Source of the DNA: an uncultured Succinivibrionaceae bacterium
GTDB lineage: Bacteria; Pseudomonadota; Gammaproteobacteria; Enterobacterales; Succinivibrionaceae
Length of the DNA: 62,388 nt
Direction: 5' to 3'
NCBI GenBank assembly: GCA_944390105.1
Contig: CALXOV010000038.1
Span: 1-62,388 of the forward strand
The stretch's first letter is position 1. Each line of letters opens with the position of its first letter. Positions 9,555-17,865 of the stretch are shown here, one piece after another. Below the pieces are notes generated by a model. It had not been told where the DNA came from. It worked only from the letters and a program-made list of their open reading frames with translations, and did not search any database. A program made the translations under genes and the position numbers.

Positions 9555-12208
9555 GCTTGTTCTCCTGTATTGGGCACGCTGCGGCGGCGCTGGGCGCACA
9601 GGCGCGCTAGTGTTTTTTCCACTAAAGCAAAATCCATCGGCTTGGACACATGCGCATCCATGCCGGCGGCATGGGTAGCGGCAATATCCTCAGCAAAGGC
9701 ATTTGCGGTGACGGCAATAATTGGCACCAGCTGCGCATCCGGGCGCTTGAGGTTGCGGATGGCAAAACTTGCTGTACAGCCGTCCATTACCGGCATGCGC
9801 ATATCCATTAAGATGGCATCAATGCTAAAAGGCGCAGCGGCTTTAAAGCGCTCAACCGCTTCTTGTCCATTCTTCGCCTGCAGTACCACAACCCCGCGCA
9901 GACGCAGCAGATCGCAGGCAATATCGCGATTGAGATCGTTATCTTCAGCAAGCAGGATATGCATCCCTTTAAGCGGGGATTCCTGCGGCAGCGGCTCCTC
10001 CCTTTTCGTAATGGCAACGGCGGAGTCTTTTTGCAGCGTAAGCGGCAGGGTAATGGTAAATACCGTCCCCTCATTTAATTTGCTTTTAACCTGAATATCG
10101 CCGCCCATTAATGCCACCAAATTGCGCACAATTGACAGCCCAAGCCCGGTTCCGCCGGTTCCCGGCAGCCGCTGCTCGCGCGAGTAGGGCTCAAACAGCT
10201 TGGCAATGAAGTCTTCACTCATGCCGATGCCGTTGTCGCTGACCTCAAAAATATATTTGGTGTAAGTTTGCTGCTCATAGACTTCCTTAATAAGACAGCA
10301 GATGGATGCTCCATCGTGGCTGTATTTAAAGGAATTGGAGATGAGGTTGGTTAATATCTGGCGCAGCTTCTGACTGTCGCCTATTACCTTGCTGTGTACG
10401 ATGTCGTATACGAGCTTAAAGCTGCGCTGACTCTGCTGTCCCATGATGCGGAACACATCAAGGTTTAAGTTTAAGAAAGATTGCAGATCAAAAGGCTCAT
10501 TGTTAAGGCTCTGCGTCATCTCAGGGCGCGACACTTCCAAAATATCATCAACCAGCAACAGCAGCTGACGCGCGCTTAAATTGATTTTGCTGATGATCTG
10601 CGTAAGCTCGGGAGCATTGTCGCGATGCGCCTCGGCAAGCTGACACAATCCCAAGATGCCCGAGAGTGGCGTGCGCATATCATGGGACATGTTGGCAAAG
10701 AAGGCGTTTTTGGCTTTTTCATTGCGACGCGACAGCGCTAAGGTGTCTTTTAACAGTTTGTGTTCTTCAATTTCCTTAATCTTTTCGGCATCAATCTGCT
10801 TAAAGGAAATGATGCTTTCATCAAGATCGAGCGACTCATCAAATAAAATACGCACGTTAAACCACATGTAATGGCCGCTGCTGTTCTCGCGAATTAATAG
10901 ATCGTGCCCTAAATCGCGGATGTAGTGGGTGGCTAAATGCTCGAGGTTCTGCAGCGAATATTCGCGGGCAAAATCCGGCCAATGCTCTGGGCTGATGATG
11001 TGCTGCATCACCTGCATAAAATCGGCATAATCACGCCGCTGGCCTAACAGTGAGCGGAAATAGCTGCGCGCCTTGAGCAGGGTAAAACGCCCGGTGCGGA
11101 AATTGACGCGCACAATATCCTGAAATGAATTGCCGAGTACTTTTAAGGCTTCGGTATTGGTTTCAAGCTGTCGCGATACGCGAAAACCGCGCCACAGCAT
11201 CCAGGCTTCAAGTCCTCCAAAGCACACAATGAGCCCAATAAAGATATACACCACATAGTTGAAATCAAGGAGGATCTCCTCTTTTGGCGCGGTGATGATG
11301 GTAAACCAATTCGTGCTGGCATCATGGCAGTAATACACCATGTGCGGCCCTAAGAGCGGGCTATCTTGCAGCTCAAACATATGGCAGCTATTGTTCTGCT
11401 CTTGCTTGCACGGCACGGCGGTATGTTTGACATGGTCACGAATGGCAGCAAATAACGCGCGGCCCTGCTGATGTATCAGCACATTGCTGCGCTGCGCGCT
11501 GCCGTAGGCGTTTTGATAGAAAATGACATTACCCTTAGTATCGGTAATATAGGCGTTAAAACCCGATGGTATATCCGATACTAAAGCCTGTTCGGCGCTC
11601 TGTTCGGTGTAGATATCACAGGCGGCGGTAAATTTCAGTTCCGGCAGGGTGGCGGCAATCGTGATGACCATTGAGCCGGTGACGGCATCGCGGTACGGAT
11701 CAACCAGCACTGCGCTGCCCGGGTGCTTGACGGCAAGCTTAAACCAATGCTGCTCCAAGGGGTTATAGTTTGGCAGCGGCTTGGCTCGGGAAATAAGCTC
11801 ATCTTTGTATACGGCGTAGAAAGCCATCTTAATCTTGGGAAAGGCTGCGGCAATACGCTGCTGCGAGCTGTCGATAAAATCAAATAATTGCGCCCGGATC
11901 TCTGCTTCAGTCATCCCGTCTGACTGCAGCTGCTTTAAGCGCTCGCCCGCGTAATAGGCCATTAGGCTTAAGAAATCTTTTTCTTTTTGATATTCGTAAA
12001 TAGCAGAAAAGCTGATGCGCTGCGCCAGCTGCAGACCGACGCTGTGACTGGCTTTTATCATGTTATCGCGCAGCAGGTACAGTGCACAGCCGGAGAACAG
12101 CAGGAACACTAAAAAGAGCGCAACGCCGTAGTTGGACAGCATTTTGCGCACGCGGTGTAGTCGTGCCCACAGGCGGGTACTAAAAAATAGATGCTTATGA
12201 TGCGGCAT
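9551..12208 (-). CDS. Hybrid sensor histidine kinase
   Basis: An inner-membrane hybrid kinase of 885 residues. A membrane segment at about 27-46 is followed by a periplasmic sensor of about 270 residues with a Cache-like appearance (DPYRDAVTGSMVITIA). A second membrane segment lies at about 317-337, then a PAS-like region (about 360-475). The HisKA box FFANMSHDMRTPLSG has its His at about 509; the ATPase domain shows an N-box, DNGIG and GGTGLGLSI; a C-terminal receiver has its acceptor Asp near 802. There is no built-in HPt domain: that function is the next gene. The ligand is unknown. The ribosome binding site is weak. Confidence 0.88.
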   Translation of the reverse strand: MPHHKHLFFSTRLWARLHRVRKMLSNYGVALFLVFLLFSGCALYLLRDNMIKASHSVGLQLAQRISFSAIYEYQKEKDFLSLMAYYAGERLKQLQSDGMTEAEIRAQLFDFIDSSQQRIAAAFPKIKMAFYAVYKDELISRAKPLPNYNPLEQHWFKLAVKHPGSAVLVDPYRDAVTGSMVITIAATLPELKFTAACDIYTEQSAEQALVSDIPSGFNAYITDTKGNVIFYQNAYGSAQRSNVLIHQQGRALFAAIRDHVKHTAVPCKQEQNNSCHMFELQDSPLLGPHMVYYCHDASTNWFTIITAPKEEILLDFNYVVYIFIGLIVCFGGLEAWMLWRGFRVSRQLETNTEALKVLGNSFQDIVRVNFRTGRFTLLKARSYFRSLLGQRRDYADFMQVMQHIISPEHWPDFAREYSLQNLEHLATHYIRDLGHDLLIRENSSGHYMWFNVRILFDESLDLDESIISFKQIDAEKIKEIEEHKLLKDTLALSRRNEKAKNAFFANMSHDMRTPLSGILGLCQLAEAHRDNAPELTQIISKINLSARQLLLLVDDILEVSRPEMTQSLNNEPFDLQSFLNLNLDVFRIMGQQSQRSFKLVYDIVHSKVIGDSQKLRQILTNLISNSFKYSHDGASICCLIKEVYEQQTYTKYIFEVSDNGIGMSEDFIAKLFEPYSREQRLPGTGGTGLGLSIVRNLVALMGGDIQVKSKLNEGTVFTITLPLTLQKDSAVAITKREEPLPQESPLKGMHILLAEDNDLNRDIACDLLRLRGVVVLQAKNGQEAVERFKAAAPFSIDAILMDMRMPVMDGCTASFAIRNLKRPDAQLVPIIAVTANAFAEDIAATHAAGMDAHVSKPMDFALVEKTLARLCAQRRRSVPNTGEQA

Positions 12209-13048
12209 TTTACATTATAACTCTTTGTTATAAAAGCTTTTTTTTTTTTCTTCAATGCCTTACGGGTTTTTTACGTAGTATAACGCCGCAGTTGCCATAG
12301 GGAGCTGCCTTTTTTATAAGAAGACGGATTGAATGCATATTCTGTGATGTAGCAGACATTTTGCCCACAAATAGGGCGATCCTGCGTGTTTTTCCACCGT
12401 TTTCCCGCAAGAGAGACGACGTGTAAAAATTAGAGGCTTGTCTTTCAGTTTTGAAATTTGGCAGGCTGTATCTTCCGTCATTTCCGCTCAACTGCAGTTT
12501 TTGTGATATTTATCGCATTTGTGCAGGTCTGCAGCAGCGGTGCTTGCGGGGCAGTCCGCGGTTTTTGCCCAAGCTTTGCACCCAATTGTGGGAAAAAGCG
12601 TTTAAGATCGAGGCATTAAACTAATTAAATGAAAAATAAGAATATTATACAAACATATCTGGAGGTAAACGACTTTCCCACAAGGCGGTAGCGCTATGGC
12701 AGTACACAGTTTCCCACTGTTTTTAGCTTAACCCACAAAATTTCCCACAGGTATTTGTCGGCAGTCAGATCAGCGGTGTTAAAAAAGTGCTTGACAGATG
12801 TTTGTTTTCATAAATAAAAATTGCGGCAGGTCGCAGTTGAGCTAAGCCTTAATTGATTTTAAAGAAAATTTACATTAAGTCCATGCAGCTTTTACACGCA
12901 ACTGCTGGCAGGCTGGAGGCGCATGCTACGGGGAAATTGTGGGAAAGTGTCTTTTACGGCAGAGCGCAACTTAATTGCAGTCTGCGTCTCGGTCAGTGCA
13001 GACTGCTGCGGCTTACTAGCTTAAGGCGCAGCAGCTGCTCTATGGTAC
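12209..13048. other. 840-bp gene-free region with repeated nonamers
   Basis: No convincing gene lies here; the short frames present have no family resemblance or clear ribosome binding site. Contents: an AT-rich inverted repeat before the kinase gene (TTATAAC 12215-12221, GTTATAA 12227-12233) followed by twelve T's (12238-12249); an AT-rich block (about 12610-12655); and five copies of TTTCCCACA or its complement, one with a mismatch. A TTGACA at 12791 has no well-spaced -10. This may be a regulatory or protein-binding region. Confidence 0.4.
12587..12946. repeat. TTTCCCACA nonamer cluster
   Basis: Copies are at 12587-12595 (minus), 12674-12682 (plus), 12710-12718 (plus, last base T), 12741-12749 (plus) and 12938-12946 (minus). 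Related ACCCACA and GCCCACA strings occur at 12731 and 12363. The nonamer differs from a DnaA box (TTWTNCACA) at the fourth base in every copy, so it is probably a site for another protein. Confidence 0.45.
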
Positions 13049-13840
13049 TCAGCCTAAGGTGGTATCAAGCGCCATCATTAAGAGAAAGCCTGCAAGCACA
13101 CACAGCGTACCTGCATTAGAATGCTCACCCAAATGTGCCTCGGGAATTAACTCTTCTACTACCACGTAAAGCATCGCTCCGGCGGCAAAGGATAAGAGCC
13201 ACGGCAGTAGTGGGGCGAAGCTGGCGGCAAAGCATACAGTGGCAACGGCGGCAAGCGGCTCAACAACCCCGGAAAAGGCGCCTTTTAAAAAGGCAAGGCT
13301 GCGGCGCTGTCCTGCCGCGCGCAAGGGAAGCGCTACCGCCGCGCCTTCAGGAATATTCTGAATACCCATACCTAAGGCCAGCGCTAAAGCGCCGGCGGTG
13401 CCCTCCAGACTGCCGGTGGCGGCAGCAGCGGCACAGGCTACACCAACGGCCATGCCCTCTGGAATATTGTGAATGGTAATGGCCAAAAAGAGCAGAGTAT
13501 CGCGTTTTAATTGAACACGGGGGCCTTCGGGGGCGGCAGCGCCGAAATGCAGGTGAGGCAGCAGCGTATCAAGGGCAATTAAAAAGCCGACCCCCAATAT
13601 AAAGCCGCCAGCTGCCGGCAGTAGCGGCAGCATGCCCTGTGCGGCGGCGCTGTCCATAGCTGGAATAAGCAGCGACCATACCGCAGCGGCAATCATAATC
13701 CCGGCGGCAAAGCCTAAGGATAATTTAGTAAACAGCGGCTTGGGCTCATCTTTAAATAAAAATACCGCAGCGGCACCCACTGCAGTCATCGCGCAGGTAA
13801 AAGCGGTGCCGCAGGCGGCATAGAAAAGCGGATCAGACAT
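13049..13840 (-). CDS. ZIP-family metal transporter
   Basis: This inner-membrane protein of about 263 residues has roughly eight hydrophobic segments. The two ZIP metal-site motifs are present: ITIHNIPEGMAVG in the fourth and GIQNIPEGAAVALPLR in the fifth segment, both in the middle of the protein. The family carries zinc, iron or other divalent metals into the cytoplasm. It resembles the GufA/ZupT group, but the substrate cannot be told from sequence. AGGAG lies five bases before the ATG at 13840, which decided that start over a GTG six bases upstream. It stands alone. Confidence 0.85.
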   Translation of the reverse strand: MSDPLFYAACGTAFTCAMTAVGAAAVFLFKDEPKPLFTKLSLGFAAGIMIAAAVWSLLIPAMDSAAAQGMLPLLPAAGGFILGVGFLIALDTLLPHLHFGAAAPEGPRVQLKRDTLLFLAITIHNIPEGMAVGVACAAAAATGSLEGTAGALALALGMGIQNIPEGAAVALPLRAAGQRRSLAFLKGAFSGVVEPLAAVATVCFAASFAPLLPWLLSFAAGAMLYVVVEELIPEAHLGEHSNAGTLCVLAGFLLMMALDTTLG

Positions 13841-14079
13841 ATACACTCCTAAGCTAAGTTGTTCCTATCTTAACACTGCCGTGGCTGCGGCTTAATCAGC
13901 TGTCGCTGGCACACTCTAAACTAGATTACGCTGCCGGGATTAAGGCGCTGTCGTCAAGCCTACGGCCGGTAAATTTTTCTCAGGTGGGAGCGTTTTGCAG
14001 CTGCGATCCATTTGCAGTTCATTTCGCTAGAATCAGAGCCAGACAATTTACTTAAACCCGTTTTATAGGAGCTGTTTTA

Positions 14080-14643
14080 ATGTCCTTAATTAATAAAGAA
14101 GTTGCTGATTTCTCTGTGCAGGCTTACCAGAATGATGCTTTTAAGACCGTCACTAAGGCTGATATTTTAGGTAAGTGGTCGGTGTTCTTCTTCTACCCGG
14201 CTGACTTCACCTTTGTGTGCCCGACTGAGCTTAAAGATCTGGCCGCTAAGTATGCTGAATTCAAGAAAATCGGCTGCGAGATTTACTCGGTGTCCTGCGA
14301 CAGCCACTTTGTCCACAAGGCTTGGCACGATGCCTCCGATACCATTAAGGCCATTGAGTATCCGATGCTCGCTGACCCTAATCATCGCTTAGCCCGCGAT
14401 TTCCAGGTGTTAATTGAGGCTGACGGCATGACTGAGCGCGGCACCTTTGTAGTTAACCCTGAGGGCAAGATTGTGGCCTACGAAGTGGTCGCCGGCAATA
14501 TCGGCCGTAATGCTGATGAGCTGCTGCGCCGCGTGCAGGCCCTGCAGTTTGTCGCCGAGCACGGCGATCAGGTGTGCCCGGCCAAGTGGCAGCCGGGTGC
14601 ACAGACCTTAAAGCCGGGTCTTGACTTAGTGGGCAAGCTCTAA
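14080..14643 (+). CDS. ahpC: Alkyl hydroperoxide reductase subunit C (2-Cys peroxiredoxin)
   Basis: AhpC reduces hydrogen peroxide and organic peroxides in the cytoplasm. The 187-residue sequence has the peroxidatic Cys47 in DFTFVCPTE and the resolving Cys166 in GDQVCPAKW, so it is a typical 2-Cys enzyme. A good AGGAG precedes the ATG. The neighbouring reductase gene downstream should supply electrons. A terminator-like hairpin separates them, so ahpC is probably made in excess over the reductase. No OxyR site was identified with confidence upstream. Confidence 0.96.
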   Translation: MSLINKEVADFSVQAYQNDAFKTVTKADILGKWSVFFFYPADFTFVCPTELKDLAAKYAEFKKIGCEIYSVSCDSHFVHKAWHDASDTIKAIEYPMLADPNHRLARDFQVLIEADGMTERGTFVVNPEGKIVAYEVVAGNIGRNADELLRRVQALQFVAEHGDQVCPAKWQPGAQTLKPGLDLVGKL

Positions 14644-14709
14644 GCTAAGTTTATTCGTAAGCTTTACACCTAAAGCCGCGTCTCGGTTGCCAAGGCGCGG
14701 CGTAAGTTA

Positions 14710-14750
14710 GGGGACAGCTTCAGGCCTCATGGCCGGACTGCCCCTTTTTT
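14710..14750 (+). terminator. Intrinsic terminator/attenuator between ahpC and ahpF-like gene
   Basis: GGGG-A-CAG (14710-14717) pairs with CTG-CCCC (14738-14744), with an inner GGCC/GGCC stem, followed by six T's (14745-14750). It lies 26 bases before the ATG of the next gene, so the second gene depends on readthrough or on its own promoter. Confidence 0.7.
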
Positions 14751-14775
14751 GTACGCAGAATTAAAGAGAGTATAC

Positions 14776-16428
14776 ATGTCAGCTTCAGCTGAAATTTATG
14801 ATGCCGTCATTGTCGGCGGCGGCCCGGCCGGCCTAACTGCTGCCTTATATTTAGCCCGTGCCCGCTATCGGGTTTTAGTAGTGGAAAAAGATCGTATCGG
14901 GGGGCAGATCACCATTACCCATGAAGTGGTGAATTACCCTGGAGTGGAAAAAACCTCAGGCGAAGCGCTGACCGCGACTATGCGTCGGCAAGCCGAAAAT
15001 TTTGGCGCCGAATTTATGGCAGCTGAGGTGACGGCTTTGCAGCTTGACGGTACCATCAAGCAGCTGGAGACGACGCGCGGCAAGTTGCAGGCCTTTGCCG
15101 TACTCTTAGCTACCGGAGCTAATCCGCGCCGTTTGGGATTTCCGGGTGAGGATGAATTTCGCGGGCGCGGCGTTGCCTACTGTGCGACCTGTGACGGCGA
15201 GTTTTTTACCGGTAAAGAGCTACTGGTTATCGGCGGGGGCTATGCCGCCGCTGAAGAAGCACTGTTTTTAACCCGTTACGCCAGCAAAATTACTATGCTG
15301 GTGCGCCGTGATGCGTTTAGCTGTGCCAAGAGCATTGTTGATGAAGTGTGCGCTCACCCCAAGATTAAGGTGCTGTTCAACCATGAAATCGTTAGGGCGT
15401 CGGGCGATGCGCGCGGGATTACTGAAGCTGAGATGGTTAATAATGTCTCAGGTGAGCGCAGCGTCTATCAGGCTGCTGACGGCGGCTCTTTCGGCATCTT
15501 TGTATTTGCCGGCTACGTACCTAATACGGCTTTAGTTAAGGATATGGTGCAGCTTGATGCGCAGGGCTGCATTCTTACCGATGCCAATATGCAGACCTCT
15601 ATTCCCGGGGTGTTCGCTGCCGGAGATGTGTGCGTCAAGCCACTGCGTCAAGTAGTGACCGCAGTAGCCGATGGTGCCTTAGCCGCTTGCGCGATGGAAA
15701 AAGTTGCTGCACGCGCGCATGAAACTACCGGTCTGGTACCGAAGGTACCTCATGCCAAGCGCTCAGCTCCCGAGCAGGCGCGCGCTTCACAGGTAGTGGC
15801 GGCAGAAAATGCCGGCACCTTTATCAGCGCGGACATGGTTGAGCAGTTAAATGCGGTGTTTGCACGCATGCAGTCTAAGCTTATCTTAGAAGTTCAGACC
15901 AGCGGAGACGACAAGGGCGCCGAGCTGCTTGCTGCTATGCAGGAGCTGGCAGCTTTAACCGATAAGCTTAATGTGGTGAGTGTCGCCAGCTCTGTGCCGG
16001 AACTGCCATGCGTGCGTTTGCTCCGCGAGGATAACAGCTGGAGCGGCCTTGCCTTTCACGGCGTGCCGGGAGGACATGAGTTTACCTCCTTTATCTTAGG
16101 TCTGTATAACGCCGCCGGCCCCGGCCAGAGCGTGGATGCAGCAGATTTAGCTAAAGCTCAGGCCATCAGTAAGCCGCTTAAACTGCAGGTCTTAGTGTCG
16201 CTCTCCTGTACCATGTGTCCGGATTTAGTCACCGCCACACAGCGTTTGGCAAGTCTAAATGACCTGATTTGCGCTGAAGTTTACGATGTTAATCTCTATC
16301 CACAGCTGCGTGAGCGCTATCAAGTGATGTCGGTACCCTGCTTAGTGGTAAATGAAGAACATGTTGCCTTTGGCCGCAAGAACTTAAGCGAATTGTTAAG
16401 TTATCTGTCCTCCTTAGGGCTAGCTTAG
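14776..16428 (+). CDS. AhpF homologue: thioredoxin-reductase domain fused to a C-terminal thioredoxin-fold domain
   Basis: This flavoprotein of 550 residues should pass electrons from NAD(P)H to AhpC. The thioredoxin-reductase-like part comes first: an FAD motif (VIVGGGPAGL, about 12-20), redox CATC (Cys136, Cys139), a second dinucleotide motif (VIGGGYAAAEEA) and TSIPGVFAAGDV. The AhpF-type thioredoxin-fold domain comes last, with CTMC (Cys478, Cys481). Classical AhpF has the opposite order. This matches the AhpF-homologue family found beside ahpC where the normal AhpF is missing. The ATG at 14776 was preferred over one 27 bases upstream, which overlaps the end of the hairpin. Confidence 0.85.
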   Translation: MSASAEIYDAVIVGGGPAGLTAALYLARARYRVLVVEKDRIGGQITITHEVVNYPGVEKTSGEALTATMRRQAENFGAEFMAAEVTALQLDGTIKQLETTRGKLQAFAVLLATGANPRRLGFPGEDEFRGRGVAYCATCDGEFFTGKELLVIGGGYAAAEEALFLTRYASKITMLVRRDAFSCAKSIVDEVCAHPKIKVLFNHEIVRASGDARGITEAEMVNNVSGERSVYQAADGGSFGIFVFAGYVPNTALVKDMVQLDAQGCILTDANMQTSIPGVFAAGDVCVKPLRQVVTAVADGALAACAMEKVAARAHETTGLVPKVPHAKRSAPEQARASQVVAAENAGTFISADMVEQLNAVFARMQSKLILEVQTSGDDKGAELLAAMQELAALTDKLNVVSVASSVPELPCVRLLREDNSWSGLAFHGVPGGHEFTSFILGLYNAAGPGQSVDAADLAKAQAISKPLKLQVLVSLSCTMCPDLVTATQRLASLNDLICAEVYDVNLYPQLRERYQVMSVPCLVVNEEHVAFGRKNLSELLSYLSSLGLA

Positions 16429-16466
16429 CGCATTCTTTCAGCTTTTGCTTGACTTGTAAGGGCGTG

Positions 16467-16508
16467 AGCGTGGCGGCAGCTTTAAGATGCCGTCGGTAAC
16501 GCTTTTTT
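16467..16508 (+). terminator. Terminator after ahpF-like gene
   Basis: An imperfect stem (AGCG..GGCGGCA with TGCCGTC..ACGCT) is followed by T's at 16503-16508, about 40 bases after the stop codon. Confidence 0.55.
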
Positions 16509-16584
16509 ATGGGCGCATCTGTGGCACAATTAAAGGTTATGGCAGCTTTGTGCTGTGCTATTACTTGGACATGGAGCTACATTG

Positions 16585-17856
16585 ATGAGCGCTGAAATTA
16601 ATCTGATGCAGAATCTGTCGGAGACTTTATTTAAGCCGCGCCGCGAGAGCGTGGAAACTTCGCTGATTTCTAATTCAGGCTGTGCGCTGCCAGAGATTGA
16701 TTTTGCGCTGCAGCAGTCTTTAGGCTTTGCGCCGCATTGGTATCGGCAGTTAAACCGTTTTTATTGGACGTGGCTGGGCGGCAATCTGCTGGATATTGAT
16801 GAAGCGCTGGCGAAAATTGCAGTGTCGCGCAGTGAGCGCACCCGCCCGACGTGCCTAGATACGGTGGATGCCTATGGCCCGGGTAATTGGATTTATGAAT
16901 TCAATACCATTGCGCAGCGGCGCGTACAGCAGGCGTCCATCTGTACTGACCCGGAACGCAAGGCACATCATTACCGTATGGCTTCGCGCTATTTTGCCAT
17001 TGCCGCCTATCCTAATTTAAAGGGGGATGCGCTAGCCGAACAGTCTGCGCTGCTGTGCCGCCATTATTACCGCGCCATCTTTACCGCTTCGCAAAGCTGC
17101 GGTTATTATAGTGAAGAAAGCTTTAATTATGCCGGGCATAAAATCAGCGCTTATCTGCACAGCCCGGATAATACCGCAGTGCATCCGTGCGTGGTGGTCA
17201 TCGGCACCTACGAACAAAGCTGCACCGATTTCTTTCGCTTCTTTAACGATTATCTGCGCCCGCAGGGCATTGCCATCTTAGTGCTGGAAATGCCGGGACA
17301 TGGCAATTGCGCGGCTTTAAAGCTTGAGCCGCAGAGCTCGGATTATATTAAAGTTGCGCTCGAGCATCTGCAGGAACTGCCGTTTATTGATGCTACCAAT
17401 ATCGGCATTTATGCGCGCGGCGTGGCGGCGATGGCGGCGCTGCGGCTGTGTCTGCTTGAGCCGCAGTATGTCAAAGCTGCAGTGTTCATCAATCCTTTAA
17501 TTGATAGGGTGTATGTTGATGCCGCGGTTTTGGCCAATGTGCCTTTGTGCTTACGCTCCTCTTTGGCCAATCGCATGGATTTAGATGCTGCGCATTGGGA
17601 TACACTGATACCGCAGGTGCAGATCCTGTCTTTAAAAAAACAGGGACTGTTGACCGGCGGGGTTAAGGGGCAGCCGGCGATTTTATGCCTGCACACCAAG
17701 GGACTGCAGCTGTGTGCTGAGGATGTAAAATTAATTGAACGCAGCTTTAAACAGGTGACTACTAAATCCCTGGCTACAGGCGGCTTTGGTCGCGGCAGTC
17801 TGCAGATGCTTAAGGCCGTGCAGACCTTCTTTGTAGAAAAACTAGGGACAAGTTAA
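16585..17856 (+). CDS. frsA: FrsA-like alpha/beta hydrolase
   Basis: A 423-residue protein resembling FrsA (YafA) of enterics throughout. It shows NLSETLFKPR at the N-terminus, PHWYRQLNRFYW, GNWIYEFNT, AAYPNLKGDALAEQ, and a C-terminal alpha/beta-hydrolase region (VVVIGTYEQ, AILVLEMPGHG). FrsA was described as a partner of the PTS protein IIA-Glc and as an esterase; its physiological role is debated. The usual nucleophile elbow is not obvious (IYARGVAAM occupies that place). Position directly before proB-proA matches the enteric order. Start chosen by GGAG upstream of 16585. Confidence 0.85.
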   Translation: MSAEINLMQNLSETLFKPRRESVETSLISNSGCALPEIDFALQQSLGFAPHWYRQLNRFYWTWLGGNLLDIDEALAKIAVSRSERTRPTCLDTVDAYGPGNWIYEFNTIAQRRVQQASICTDPERKAHHYRMASRYFAIAAYPNLKGDALAEQSALLCRHYYRAIFTASQSCGYYSEESFNYAGHKISAYLHSPDNTAVHPCVVVIGTYEQSCTDFFRFFNDYLRPQGIAILVLEMPGHGNCAALKLEPQSSDYIKVALEHLQELPFIDATNIGIYARGVAAMAALRLCLLEPQYVKAAVFINPLIDRVYVDAAVLANVPLCLRSSLANRMDLDAAHWDTLIPQVQILSLKKQGLLTGGVKGQPAILCLHTKGLQLCAEDVKLIERSFKQVTTKSLATGGFGRGSLQMLKAVQTFFVEKLGTS

Positions 17857-17865
17857 GGATAAATT

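Noticed and set aside
12252-12491. Possible 79-residue gene on the minus strand
   Set aside because: No ribosome binding site, no family resemblance and atypical composition; it is a chance frame upstream of the kinase gene.
12587-12946. Chromosomal replication origin
   Set aside because: The nonamers break the DnaA-box consensus at the same position each time, and none of the genes usually beside oriC (dnaA, mnmG, mioC, rpmH) is nearby. Kept only as an open possibility.
12853-13119. Possible 88-residue gene on the plus strand
   Set aside because: Overlaps the end of the ZIP transporter gene antisense, lacks a ribosome binding site and resembles nothing.
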